Part shown: positions 36,611-45,103 of the stretch, in pieces | Layout: the number at the start of each line of letters is the position of its first letter | Numbering within the stretch: the first letter of the stretch is position 1 | Origin: Rhodothermia bacterium | GTDB taxonomy: Bacteria; Bacteroidota; Rhodothermia; Balneolales; Balneolaceae | Direction: 5' to 3' | Assembly: GCA_030427885.1 (NCBI GenBank) | Contig: JAUICM010000003.1 | Coordinates: 248,001-312,000 of the forward strand | DNA length: 64,000 bases | Notes under the pieces: model-generated | The model's database searches: none | The model's input: the letters and a program-made list of their open reading frames with translations, nothing else | Told to the model about the DNA's origin: nothing | Made by a program: the position numbers and the translations under genes

Positions 36611-37546
36611 TTAAAATACCTCAACGAGACGCATATGCTTAAGGTAACGGCGGGGATCTTTTTCTATTCCCTTGATAAGTTCATTGAAATTGACAGTAAG
36701 ACTGTCAAGATTATTATACAATGACGGGTCGTTAACCATTTTACCGAGCGTACCTTCCCCGGTATCGATCTTGGAAAGAATACTGTTTAGTGAAGTGGTT
36801 GTTTCTTTTAGCTCTTCACTCAGAACCTCCAGATCCTGACTGAATGCTTCCAGGTTATCAATAAATGAAACCAGTTCGTCTTTTGATGAATCACTGATAG
36901 CACTCATATTTTTCAGGGTGTGGCGCGCATCCACAATTATAGAATCCACTTCCAGTTTTCTGCGCTCAAAAAGTTCTTTTACTACTTCGCTTGTTTGCTT
37001 GAGATTTGAGATGGTTTCACCGATTTCTCCCTTCTTTTCAGATTCAAGATCTTTGGCTGATCTTAGCAGCTTATTCACCAGGGTCAGCGTTGTGGTTACT
37101 GAATCAGCAATAGCCGTTCCTTTGTCAGAAAAAGTGTCCATTAAACCTGTTTTTCTTGTTCCTTCCAAATGATCTCCCCAATTGATCATTCGTTGATTTG
37201 AGGACTTGATAATGTTGATAGAAGAGTTTCCAAGAACATCAGGCGGAACTAACAATGCTTTGGAACCCACTGGAATCCTTATCATTTCTTCCTTGATCAC
37301 AAGTCTTACCGATATACTATCCACTTCCGGCATATAGGTCATTTTATCAACAGACCCTACTACAAAACCATTCAGGTAAACATTACCACCTTTAATCAGT
37401 TTCCCAACGTTATCGTATGAGGTATATAATATTTTCGGGCTGGAAAAGAACGGTTCATCCTTCATAATCCTGTACCCAAGATACCCGATCAGGATCGCGG
37501 TAAGAACCACCAGTCCGATTTTTACTTCGTTACTTAACTTCTTCAA
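36611..37546 (-). CDS. mlaD: MlaD-family MCE protein
   Basis: A 311-residue protein with an N-terminal transmembrane segment (about 9-27), an MCE/MlaD beta domain (about 38-115, SYDNVGKLIKGGNVYLNGFVVGSVDKM, SDRLVI-type strand, VPPDVLGNSSINI) and long helices rich in charged residues, as in Mla/Mce lipid-transport tunnels. It would bind lipids in the periplasm as part of MlaEFD. It follows mlaF by 9 nt. Confidence 0.92.
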   Translation of the reverse strand: MKKLSNEVKIGLVVLTAILIGYLGYRIMKDEPFFSSPKILYTSYDNVGKLIKGGNVYLNGFVVGSVDKMTYMPEVDSISVRLVIKEEMIRIPVGSKALLVPPDVLGNSSINIIKSSNQRMINWGDHLEGTRKTGLMDTFSDKGTAIADSVTTTLTLVNKLLRSAKDLESEKKGEIGETISNLKQTSEVVKELFERRKLEVDSIIVDARHTLKNMSAISDSSKDELVSFIDNLEAFSQDLEVLSEELKETTTSLNSILSKIDTGEGTLGKMVNDPSLYNNLDSLTVNFNELIKGIEKDPRRYLKHMRLVEVF

Positions 37547-37555
37547 ATTCTTCCT

Positions 37556-38299
37556 CTAGATTGCCTTTATTTTATACTCACTGGCCGTTATAAAGTCTAC
37601 CAGTGGTGGATAATCACTTTCTTTCATTTCGTCTACGGTGCCAAACCAGCTTAACCGCTGATCATCGAGAAATGCTACTTTCTCGGCGATGCTCAACACA
37701 CTATGCATGTCGTGCGTGATCACTATCGAGGTAATATCCATGGTATCAGCCATATTCAATATCAATTCGTTGATCTCATCAGATGTTTGCGGATCCAGTC
37801 CTGACGTAGGTTCATCATATAACAGGTATTGCGGTTTCAAAATGATTGCCCGGGCTAATCCAACCCGTTTTCTCATTCCACCAGATAATTCAGAGGTCTG
37901 CCTTTCTCCGGCTCCCCCTAAATTTACTAATTCCAGCGCTTCCTGAACATTTCTTCTTATCTCTTCTTCACTTTGATCGGTAAAGTAACGTAGTGGGAAA
38001 GCAACATTCTCAAATGTGTTTATGGAATCGAACAACGCTGCTCCCTGAAACAAGGTCCCAAAGCGCTTCCTGATCTTTCTTAGTTCAGAATATGAAAGTG
38101 TAAAGAGATCATGGTCATCAATATACACTTTTCCTGAGGTAGGGTATAACAATGCTGTTATATGCTTCAAAAGCACCGATTTGCCACAACCTGATTTACC
38201 GATCACGGCCAAAGTTTCGCCATCCTCAATATTGAAAGTAACATCTTTCCAGATAAGGTGGTCGCCAAACGATTTAGTAAGATTCTTTATCTCTATCAT
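37556..38299 (-). CDS. mlaF: MlaF-family ABC ATPase of retrograde lipid transport
   Basis: ATG 38299 is used (MIEIKNLTKSF); an upstream frame to 38347 would overlap mlaE. The 247-residue ATPase has Walker A GKSGCGKSVLLKHI, Q-loop in FGTLFQGAALF, signature LSGGMRKRVGLARAI, Walker B YLLYDEPTSGLDP and H-switch VITHDMHSV. It powers MlaE in maintaining outer-membrane lipid asymmetry. The gap to mlaE is 4 nt. Confidence 0.95.
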   Translation of the reverse strand: MIEIKNLTKSFGDHLIWKDVTFNIEDGETLAVIGKSGCGKSVLLKHITALLYPTSGKVYIDDHDLFTLSYSELRKIRKRFGTLFQGAALFDSINTFENVAFPLRYFTDQSEEEIRRNVQEALELVNLGGAGERQTSELSGGMRKRVGLARAIILKPQYLLYDEPTSGLDPQTSDEINELILNMADTMDITSIVITHDMHSVLSIAEKVAFLDDQRLSWFGTVDEMKESDYPPLVDFITASEYKIKAI

Positions 38300-38303
38300 T
38301 GAG

Positions 38304-39041
38304 TTACAATAGTATTGCTGCCAGCACAAAGTCGGCAAGGATAACATACATACAACTTAATACTGTAGCCTGAGTGGTTGCGTTCCCGACTCCTTCAGCG
38401 CCACCAAATGCAAAATATCCTTTAAAGCAGGATATCGATGTAATAACAAATCCAAATACGAGTGATTTCAGGATCCCAAATACCGCAGCCTCAGGGTTAA
38501 AAAAGCTTCTGGCACCGATCATGAACTCTGCGGATGGCAGTATTCCGTCCACCGCCCCGATAATAACTCCACCCAACACCCCGGTTACGGCTGCAAAAAC
38601 ATATAATACAGGGAACATGAAAATACCTGACAATACACGGGGAATAACCAGGAATGTTACCGAGTTGAACCCCATAGATTCCAGCGCATCGATCTGCTCA
38701 CTAACTCTCATTGTTCCCAGTTCTGTTGAGATCCTTGCTCCAACTTTACCTGCTAATACCAAAGCGCCTATTACTGCAGCCAGCTCAATAACAATAGATT
38801 GTGCTACAATAGAACCAACTATCGTCTTGGGAAAAAGATCCGTATCCAGCTGGTAGGCTGTTTGCAAGGTTAGCACAGCTCCTGTAAAAAACCCGGTCAA
38901 TAACATGATCGGGATAGACTCATATCCTATTTTTATAAATTCACTGAACAGATTCTTTCTATAGGTACTAAATTCTGTTATCGAACGTAGTGCCTGAAAA
39001 AGAAGTAGTGAATACTGGCCAAACTGTTTTATTGCTTCCAT
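38304..39041 (-). CDS. mlaE: MlaE-family ABC permease
   Basis: ATG 39041 is preferred over TTG 39047. The 245-residue permease has about five transmembrane helices with the family motif LVLAGKVGARISTELGTMRVSEQIDALE, where the Glu/Arg residues form the MlaE coupling segment, and FKGYFAFGGAEGVGNATTQ at the C-terminal end. Order mlaE-mlaF-mlaD on the minus strand gives a complete transport core; MlaB and MlaC homologues are not in the window. Confidence 0.94.
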   Translation of the reverse strand: MEAIKQFGQYSLLLFQALRSITEFSTYRKNLFSEFIKIGYESIPIMLLTGFFTGAVLTLQTAYQLDTDLFPKTIVGSIVAQSIVIELAAVIGALVLAGKVGARISTELGTMRVSEQIDALESMGFNSVTFLVIPRVLSGIFMFPVLYVFAAVTGVLGGVIIGAVDGILPSAEFMIGARSFFNPEAAVFGILKSLVFGFVITSISCFKGYFAFGGAEGVGNATTQATVLSCMYVILADFVLAAILL

Positions 39042-39147
39042 TAACAATTACTGAGATTCTCTCGAGCGGGGGGGTAATAATAAAGTTAAATTGTTCCTAA
39101 ATCATTTATTTATATTACGAAAGATTTCCACTAATTGTCATTTTCAC

Positions 39148-40134
39148 ATGTTAAAGCTTCGTAATCACATAGTGATACTTCTTTTTGCTGTTATGCCGGT
39201 AATTAGCCTTGCTCAAAGTGATAATTCTGTCATTTTTCGCTTCCTGGAAACTACTCCTTCAGCCCGGGCCGCCGCTTTGGGCGGAAATCATGTGGGTATA
39301 TATGACGCCAATTCTTCGCTCATTTATCTGAACCCGGCATATCTAACCCCTGAAACATCTAAAACATTCTCCGCTTCTTTTGTAAACTATTTATCCGACG
39401 CCCGTTTTGGCTTTGCTAACGGTGCTTATCATTTTGATGGGATCGGAACACTGGGTGTAGGAATACGATTTGCTGGTTATGGCGAAATGGATCTTTTGGA
39501 TGAGAGTGGCAACGATCTCGGTGATTTTAGTGCGAGAGACCTCTCTTTAACAACAGCTCTCAGTACGAGACTTACTGATAAACTTAGTGCCGGTGCAGGT
39601 GTGGATTTCATTCACTCTTCATACCACATCTATAATTCAACGGCCCTTTCTGCTTCTGGCGGCCTGTATTATATTGACAGAGAAAGCCGTTTCAGCGCCG
39701 GGCTTTCATTTCGAAATCTTGGTGAGCAGCTCAGCTATTACAACGGAAACCGAGAAGACCTGCCATTTGACATATCTCTTGGTATTTCCAAAAAACCAGA
39801 AAAATTCCCTTTTCAGATCAACCTTACTCTCCGGCAGCTGAATAACTGGGATATGAGAGTCTACGGAGAGGATTCTACACCCGGCTTTTTAGACAATGCA
39901 TTCCGGCATGTGATTTTAGGGGGGGAGGCAGCTCTGGGAGAAAATTTCCATTTCCGTCTTGGCTACAACCGCTATCTGCATGAACAGACTAAAACAGATC
40001 GCACCATTGATCTGGCTGGCGTAGGTATTGGAATTGGCATGAACATCAAAGGTATTATTGTTGATATCAGCAGAAGTTCCTACAGCAGAGTTGGAGGAAT
40101 CCTGCAGATCAGTATCCGATCTCAATTGAGATAA
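39148..40134 (+). CDS. porQ: Type IX secretion system protein PorQ-like
   Basis: The start is ATG 39148, with a signal peptide (cleavage near SLAQ). The 328-residue protein has the PorV/PorQ beta-barrel look: FLETTPSARAAALGGNHVGIYDANSSLIYLNPAYLTPET at the N-terminus, repeated short amphipathic strands, and aromatic C-terminal end. PorQ/PorV-type outer-membrane proteins are needed for anchoring T9SS cargo, consistent with two T9SS C-terminal sorting domains in this window. It is divergent from mlaE. Confidence 0.85.
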   Translation: MLKLRNHIVILLFAVMPVISLAQSDNSVIFRFLETTPSARAAALGGNHVGIYDANSSLIYLNPAYLTPETSKTFSASFVNYLSDARFGFANGAYHFDGIGTLGVGIRFAGYGEMDLLDESGNDLGDFSARDLSLTTALSTRLTDKLSAGAGVDFIHSSYHIYNSTALSASGGLYYIDRESRFSAGLSFRNLGEQLSYYNGNREDLPFDISLGISKKPEKFPFQINLTLRQLNNWDMRVYGEDSTPGFLDNAFRHVILGGEAALGENFHFRLGYNRYLHEQTKTDRTIDLAGVGIGIGMNIKGIIVDISRSSYSRVGGILQISIRSQLR

Positions 40135-40135
40135 T

Positions 40136-41215
40136 ATGGAGAACAGACTTTACTCTACCGTTGTTAGTAACCCTGCATCACTTCGGATCGGGCTGGCAAC
40201 CCTGGTGCTATTTCTCATATTTGCCTTTGGTACTATTGGATATCATTTGATTGAGGGCATGGCCTTTTTTGACGGCCTTTATATGACCTTCATCACAATA
40301 TCCACGATAGGCTTTACTGAGATCAAATCATTATCGATCGAAGGCCGGCTATTCACTATGCTCATTTTTGTAATGGGTATCGGTGTTATCTCATATATTG
40401 CATCACAAACCACTCAGCTTATTTTTGAAAGTGAACTCTTTCTGAAACGGGCCATGAAGAAAAAACTGGATAAGATGGATCAACATTATATCATTTGCGG
40501 CTATGGACGCATCGGTCACAGAATTGCGAAAGTTCTCACTGATGCCGGGCTGGATCTTGTTGTTATTGAAAACAGAGAATCCAGTATTCACAGAATTGAA
40601 AATGACCGACTTGTATATGTAGAAGGCAACGCCCAGGACGAGAACATTCTGGAAGAAGCGGGTATTAAAAAAGCCAAAGCCCTTATCTGTGCCTTATCCA
40701 GCGATCAGGATAATGTTTTTACCACTTTGCTTGCCCGCGAATTAAATCCGGACATCTTTATTCTGGTTCGTTCTAATGAAAATTCTAACCGGACTCGTAT
40801 TCTTAGAGCTGGAGCTGATAAGGTGATCTCACCCTATGATATTGGCGCGGACAGAATGGCAAACGTGATACTACGGCCTAACGTAGATAATTTTATTGAG
40901 TCCATGACGCGCAATGATGAACAGGACCACACTTTTGATGAAGTACTGATCACAGAAAATTCAGCATTATCGGGAAAAACACTCGCTGAAATTAACGCAC
41001 CTACTGAATATGACGTTTTAATTATTGCTATTATTCAGCAAACCAATGGAAAAATAAAATTCAATCCAAAAAGTACGGACAGGATTCATCACGGAGATTC
41101 ATTGGTTGTTCTTGGAGACCTTAGAAAGATTCAGATTTTCCGATCGGAAATGTGCAAAGATGACCGGTCATTGGCTGCAAGAGCTGAACAAATTGAAAAT
41201 GAAGACAACACCTAA
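40136..41215 (+). CDS. Potassium-channel-like protein with RCK/TrkA domains
   Basis: A 359-residue protein with two transmembrane helices (about 17-38 and 76-95) around a pore helix and selectivity-filter region TISTIGFTEIKSL. The usual TVGYGD is TIGFTE, so ion selectivity may differ. A Rossmann RCK/TrkA-N domain follows (IICGYGRIGHRIAKVL, GNAQDENILEEAGI), then a TrkA-C domain (about 275-345). The gene starts 1 nt after porQ and overlaps aroC by 1 nt. Confidence 0.88.
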   Translation: MENRLYSTVVSNPASLRIGLATLVLFLIFAFGTIGYHLIEGMAFFDGLYMTFITISTIGFTEIKSLSIEGRLFTMLIFVMGIGVISYIASQTTQLIFESELFLKRAMKKKLDKMDQHYIICGYGRIGHRIAKVLTDAGLDLVVIENRESSIHRIENDRLVYVEGNAQDENILEEAGIKKAKALICALSSDQDNVFTTLLARELNPDIFILVRSNENSNRTRILRAGADKVISPYDIGADRMANVILRPNVDNFIESMTRNDEQDHTFDEVLITENSALSGKTLAEINAPTEYDVLIIAIIQQTNGKIKFNPKSTDRIHHGDSLVVLGDLRKIQIFRSEMCKDDRSLAARAEQIENEDNT

Positions 41216-42399
41216 TGATTAGATATTTCACTGCAGGCGAATCTCATGGCCCCGGTTTGACGGGTATTGTAGAAGGGGTACCTGCCGGACTTCCTATTAC
41301 TGAAGATGAGATCGCAGAACATCTTGCACGCCGCCAACAAGGATATGGCCGTGGCGGGCGTATGGCTTTTGAAAAAGACCGGGCTGAAATTAGCTCGGGA
41401 GTACGCTTCGGTAAAACCATGGGTGGCCCGATAGCTATGTTCATGGAAAACCGTGCTTTTCAAAAAGATAAAGCCGGCTGGCCAGTTGTAATGAATAAAG
41501 AAACGGAAGCCGATGGAATTGAGAAAATCACCCTTCCCAGACCCGGTCATGCCGACCTTGTTGGAGTTCAGAAATATCGCTTTGATGATATTCGACCGGT
41601 AATTGAGCGTTCCAGTGCCAGAGAAACCGGTATGAGAGTAGCTTGTTGCAGTATTACCAGACAGTTTCTTAAACATTTTGGAATTGAGATCGGCGGACAT
41701 GTGCTCAGAATTGGCAGTGCGGGATATGAATCCTGGGACCAGATTCGTAAAATTTCAGATTCTATTGCCACAAACGGTGCAGAACAGGTTTATAAAACTG
41801 CGGATAAATCTGAGGTTCGCTGTCTGGATGCCGGCCTGACAGAAAAAATGATTGATGAGATCAAGAAATACAGAAAAGCAGGTTCATCCCTGGGTGGAGT
41901 TTATGAGATCATTGTTACCGGAGTTCCCGCAGGCCTGGGAAGTTACACCCACTGGGATCGAAAACTGGATGGGATGCTGGCTCAGGCGATCATGGGAACC
42001 CAGGCTATGAAAGGTGTTGAGATAGGTCTTGGTTTTGAATCCGGAGCGCGTCCGGGACATGAAGTTCATGACGAGATCATTCATGATGGAGAGACATTTA
42101 AGCGGAGTACCAACAGATCCGGAGGAATTGAGGGCGGAATGAGCACGGGCATGCCTATCATAATCCGTGGGGTTATGAAACCAATCCCTACTATGTTAAA
42201 TCCGTTAAATACGGTGGACATGAAAACACTTGAGAAAACAGAAACACGTTACGAACGTTCTGATGTTTGTGCATTACCAAGAGCTGTTGTAGTAGCTGAA
42301 AGTGCGATTGCACCGGTATTGGCAAATGCTTTTCTCGAGAAATTTGGTGGAGACTCCATCTCAGAGATTGAAGAACGATATAAAGAGTTCAAGGTGTAG
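41215..42399 (+). CDS. aroC: Chorismate synthase
   Basis: A 394-residue enzyme of the shikimate pathway making chorismate, FMN-dependent. Signature segments are FTAGESHGPGLTGIVEG, RRQQGYGRGGRM, SSARETGMRVA and RSGGIEGGMSTGMPI near residues 300-320. Length is normal. It overlaps the channel gene by 1 nt and the TPR gene by 1 nt, indicating translational coupling. Confidence 0.97.
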   Translation: MIRYFTAGESHGPGLTGIVEGVPAGLPITEDEIAEHLARRQQGYGRGGRMAFEKDRAEISSGVRFGKTMGGPIAMFMENRAFQKDKAGWPVVMNKETEADGIEKITLPRPGHADLVGVQKYRFDDIRPVIERSSARETGMRVACCSITRQFLKHFGIEIGGHVLRIGSAGYESWDQIRKISDSIATNGAEQVYKTADKSEVRCLDAGLTEKMIDEIKKYRKAGSSLGGVYEIIVTGVPAGLGSYTHWDRKLDGMLAQAIMGTQAMKGVEIGLGFESGARPGHEVHDEIIHDGETFKRSTNRSGGIEGGMSTGMPIIIRGVMKPIPTMLNPLNTVDMKTLEKTETRYERSDVCALPRAVVVAESAIAPVLANAFLEKFGGDSISEIEERYKEFKV

Positions 42400-42725
42400 T
42401 GACTTCAAATATTTCAAAACTGGCATCAAGAATTAAAGAGAATCCAGGGGACTCCTTCTCAAAGTTTGCCCTTGCCCTGGAATTATTAAAAACCGGTGAG
42501 CGTAATAAAGCACTCCTGCTATTTGAAAACGTTGTTAAAACAGATCCTGAGTATACCGGAGTGTACTATCACCTTGCAAAGCTATACACTGAAAATGGTG
42601 AGAACAAAAAAGCGTTTGATACCTATAAGAAAGGAATAGAAATCGCTGAAGCTGCAAAAGATCAACATGCTAAAGCAGAACTTCAGGGTGCACTTTTAAA
42701 TCTGGAATTAGAATTGGAAAGTTGA
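42399..42725 (+). CDS. Small TPR-repeat protein
   Basis: A 108-residue protein starting at a GTG that overlaps the aroC stop. It consists of about three helix-pair repeats (FSKFALALELLKTGERNKALLLFENVVKTDP; YYHLAKLYTENGENKKAFDTYKKGIEIA), a TPR scaffold without other domains. Its partner is unknown. It is followed 1 nt later by the LysM protein. Confidence 0.85.
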   Translation: MTSNISKLASRIKENPGDSFSKFALALELLKTGERNKALLLFENVVKTDPEYTGVYYHLAKLYTENGENKKAFDTYKKGIEIAEAAKDQHAKAELQGALLNLELELES

Positions 42726-42726
42726 T

Positions 42727-43680
42727 ATGAAGAAATTCTTTCTACTGATTATAATGATCTTATGTGGTACAAGTATTTATGCACAGGAACAAAAAACTTA
42801 TACCGTCAAACAGGGGGAAACCCTCTACTCTATCTCCAAAATATTGAATGTATCTGTTTCGGAGCTCCAGCAGTGGAATGAGCTCTCTGATGCCGGGCTC
42901 TCAATTGGCCAGGACCTGGTGTATTATATCACTCCTGAACCTCCAGAAGATATTGAGCCGGATCCACCTTCCGATCCACTCATCAATGTGAATGCTCCTG
43001 TTGAGAATACTTATTACACCATCAAGAGTGGTGATAATCTTTATAATATCGCCCGTGCTCACAATATGACAGTGAACGAACTAAAAGAACTTAATAACCT
43101 GAGCAGCGATGTGTTAAGCATCGGTCAGAAAATAGCTGTGAGGAAGAAAAGTGTGGCACCGGTAGTCTCTGAGTTTTCTGAGGAATCTGCTCCCCAGGGT
43201 ACTTTTGCACTTTATACCATTGAAAGCGGTGAGACACTAAGCTCGTTGTTGAGTAAATTCAAAATGACCGAACAGGAATTACAGGAGCTGAACCCTGAGA
43301 TCAATGTTGCCGGAATTGGACGTGGTCAACAGATCACGGTCTTACTTCCACCTTCGCGAAGCTTTGATAATCCTTATTTGAATAAGGCCGATCTTCAGGA
43401 CCTTGGCTCGGTTGGGGCGTCATCTTACACCCGTAACGAGTTTGGTAATTCTACCACTAACGGAGAACTGTACAATCCGGAAGAATTGACCGCAGCGCAT
43501 TCAAACATTGCTCTCGGTAGTATCATTTTCATCGAAAACCCTGAAAACGGATCCGGATTATATGTTCGTATCAACGACCGCATTACAGGTTCAGGGCTGA
43601 AACTTTCCTCGAAGGCATTCCGAATATTAGGGCTCCAGAATTCCGGAAATCCTAAAGTATCAATTTATACCGGCAGCTAA
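42727..43680 (+). CDS. LysM-repeat protein with RlpA-like double-psi beta-barrel
   Basis: A 317-residue exported protein (signal peptide cleaved near IYAQ) with three LysM repeats at about 24-68, 96-139 and 162-205, each with the YTVKxGETLYSISK-type pattern. A DPBB domain at about 240-317 is RlpA-like: TAAHSNIALGS keeps the His, and VRINDRITG keeps the NDR segment, but the family IDLS segment reads LKLS. The role is peptidoglycan binding with possible lytic transglycosylase activity weakened by that change. The CPBP protease overlaps its stop by 1 nt. Confidence 0.85.
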   Translation: MKKFFLLIIMILCGTSIYAQEQKTYTVKQGETLYSISKILNVSVSELQQWNELSDAGLSIGQDLVYYITPEPPEDIEPDPPSDPLINVNAPVENTYYTIKSGDNLYNIARAHNMTVNELKELNNLSSDVLSIGQKIAVRKKSVAPVVSEFSEESAPQGTFALYTIESGETLSSLLSKFKMTEQELQELNPEINVAGIGRGQQITVLLPPSRSFDNPYLNKADLQDLGSVGASSYTRNEFGNSTTNGELYNPEELTAAHSNIALGSIIFIENPENGSGLYVRINDRITGSGLKLSSKAFRILGLQNSGNPKVSIYTGS

Positions 43681-44405
43681 TGATCAACTCTGTAAAGCAA
43701 TATTTCAATAACACGCATAATCTGCTTTACAGCTTTCTGCTGAGTCTGCCTCTTTTTCTGATCTATGAGGGACTCATCCTTATCTCACAACCCAATGCTG
43801 ATCATATAGTACGGATAAGTGTGGATGTGTGGATGAAGTCTTTGTTCACCTATTTTGGTGTTAACGCAGTTTCAGTATCCCTTCTGGTAATGATGCTGCT
43901 TGGATTTTTCATTTTATATAAAGAACGGGAACGTTTAAAAGAGCTGAAGTTCAAATATTTTCCCGTTATGCTTATCGAATCTTTGATCTATGCGGTTGTG
44001 GTTGCATTCATAAGCTCTACACTCATTTCTCTTATCCTGAATTTCCAGGCCTCTGACCCTGTTGAGTCATTATCATATCTGCAAAAACTGGCACTTTCAC
44101 TCGGAGCCGGACTTTATGAAGAGCTATTCTTCAGGGTCATATTAGTTTCTGTATTCATTCTCATCTTTAATAAACTCTTCAATCATAAAAAGTGGGCTTC
44201 CTATATAGCAGCAGTTACACTTTCTGCGTTATTATTCAGTGCGATCCATTATATGGGCTCAATGGGAGATATGTTTACTCTCAATTCTTTTTTCTATCGA
44301 TTTCTTTTTGGCTTAATACTAAATGGCATATATATTTGGAGAGGGTTTGGAGTTGCAGCGTGGACGCATGCCCTGTATGATGTATTAGTAATTACTGTTC
44401 TTTAA
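43680..44405 (+). CDS. CPBP-family intramembrane metalloprotease
   Basis: A 241-residue polytopic protein with 6-8 transmembrane helices. The CAAX/CPBP motifs are present: EExxxR in YEELFFR (E147, E148, R152), a His-bearing helix LFSAIHYMG, and a second His in AAWTHALYDV. Family members cleave membrane proteins or signal peptides; the substrate is unknown. It ends the aroC-TPR-LysM-CPBP operon. Confidence 0.82.
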   Translation: MINSVKQYFNNTHNLLYSFLLSLPLFLIYEGLILISQPNADHIVRISVDVWMKSLFTYFGVNAVSVSLLVMMLLGFFILYKERERLKELKFKYFPVMLIESLIYAVVVAFISSTLISLILNFQASDPVESLSYLQKLALSLGAGLYEELFFRVILVSVFILIFNKLFNHKKWASYIAAVTLSALLFSAIHYMGSMGDMFTLNSFFYRFLFGLILNGIYIWRGFGVAAWTHALYDVLVITVL

Positions 44406-44528
44406 GTTAGATAGTCTCTACTACAACTATTTACTTTTTCTATTTATCTAACTGCTAAGAGTTTAGTACACTGGTATTGTATTTTATTAACTACGTATTT
44501 TTCTTAGAAGAACATTAATCTGATAGTT

Positions 44529-45095
44529 GTGGGTAAAAGTGGCCTTTCAAAACAAGAAGCTTTTAATGAGGAGATAATACCTCATCTGGATGCTTTATAT
44601 AATTTTGCCCTGAAATTAACCACTGACCCAAGTGATTCTGAAGATCTTGTACAGGATACCATTGTTAAAGCATTCCGCTTCTTTGACAGTTATGAAAAAG
44701 GTACTAATGCTAAAGCCTGGCTGTTTCGGATTCTGAAGAACTCCTTCATTAATAACTACCGTAAGAACCTGAAAAAACCTCAGGAGATCGATTATGATGA
44801 GGTATCGTCATTCTATGAGTCAATACGGGCCGAACGCACCGACACCAGTGACCTGGAGCATCTGATTTTTCGGGATCTGATGGACGATACTTTTTCTACT
44901 GCTTTAGCAAAGCTGCCGGAAGATTTCAGAACCGTTGTTCTTTTGTGTGATGTAGATGGCTTCACTTACGAAGAGATCTCGAATATGCTGGATGTCCCCA
45001 TCGGTACCATCAGGTCGAGGTTACACCGTGGAAGAAACCTTCTCAAAACCGAGCTTTACGAATACGCCAAGAAACGCGGCTATACTGACGACTAA
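44529..45095 (+). CDS. ECF-type RNA polymerase sigma factor
   Basis: A 188-residue sigma-70-family factor starting at GTG. Region 2 contains LYNFALKLTTDPSDSEDLVQDTIVKAFRFFDSYEKGTNAKAWLFRILKNSF, and region 4 has LPEDFRTVVLLCDVDGFTYEEISNMLDVPIGTIRSRLHRGRNLL for -35 binding. No anti-sigma gene is next to it; the next gene is a convergent histidine kinase. Confidence 0.95.
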   Translation: MGKSGLSKQEAFNEEIIPHLDALYNFALKLTTDPSDSEDLVQDTIVKAFRFFDSYEKGTNAKAWLFRILKNSFINNYRKNLKKPQEIDYDEVSSFYESIRAERTDTSDLEHLIFRDLMDDTFSTALAKLPEDFRTVVLLCDVDGFTYEEISNMLDVPIGTIRSRLHRGRNLLKTELYEYAKKRGYTDD

Positions 45096-45103
45096 GAACG
45101 AAT

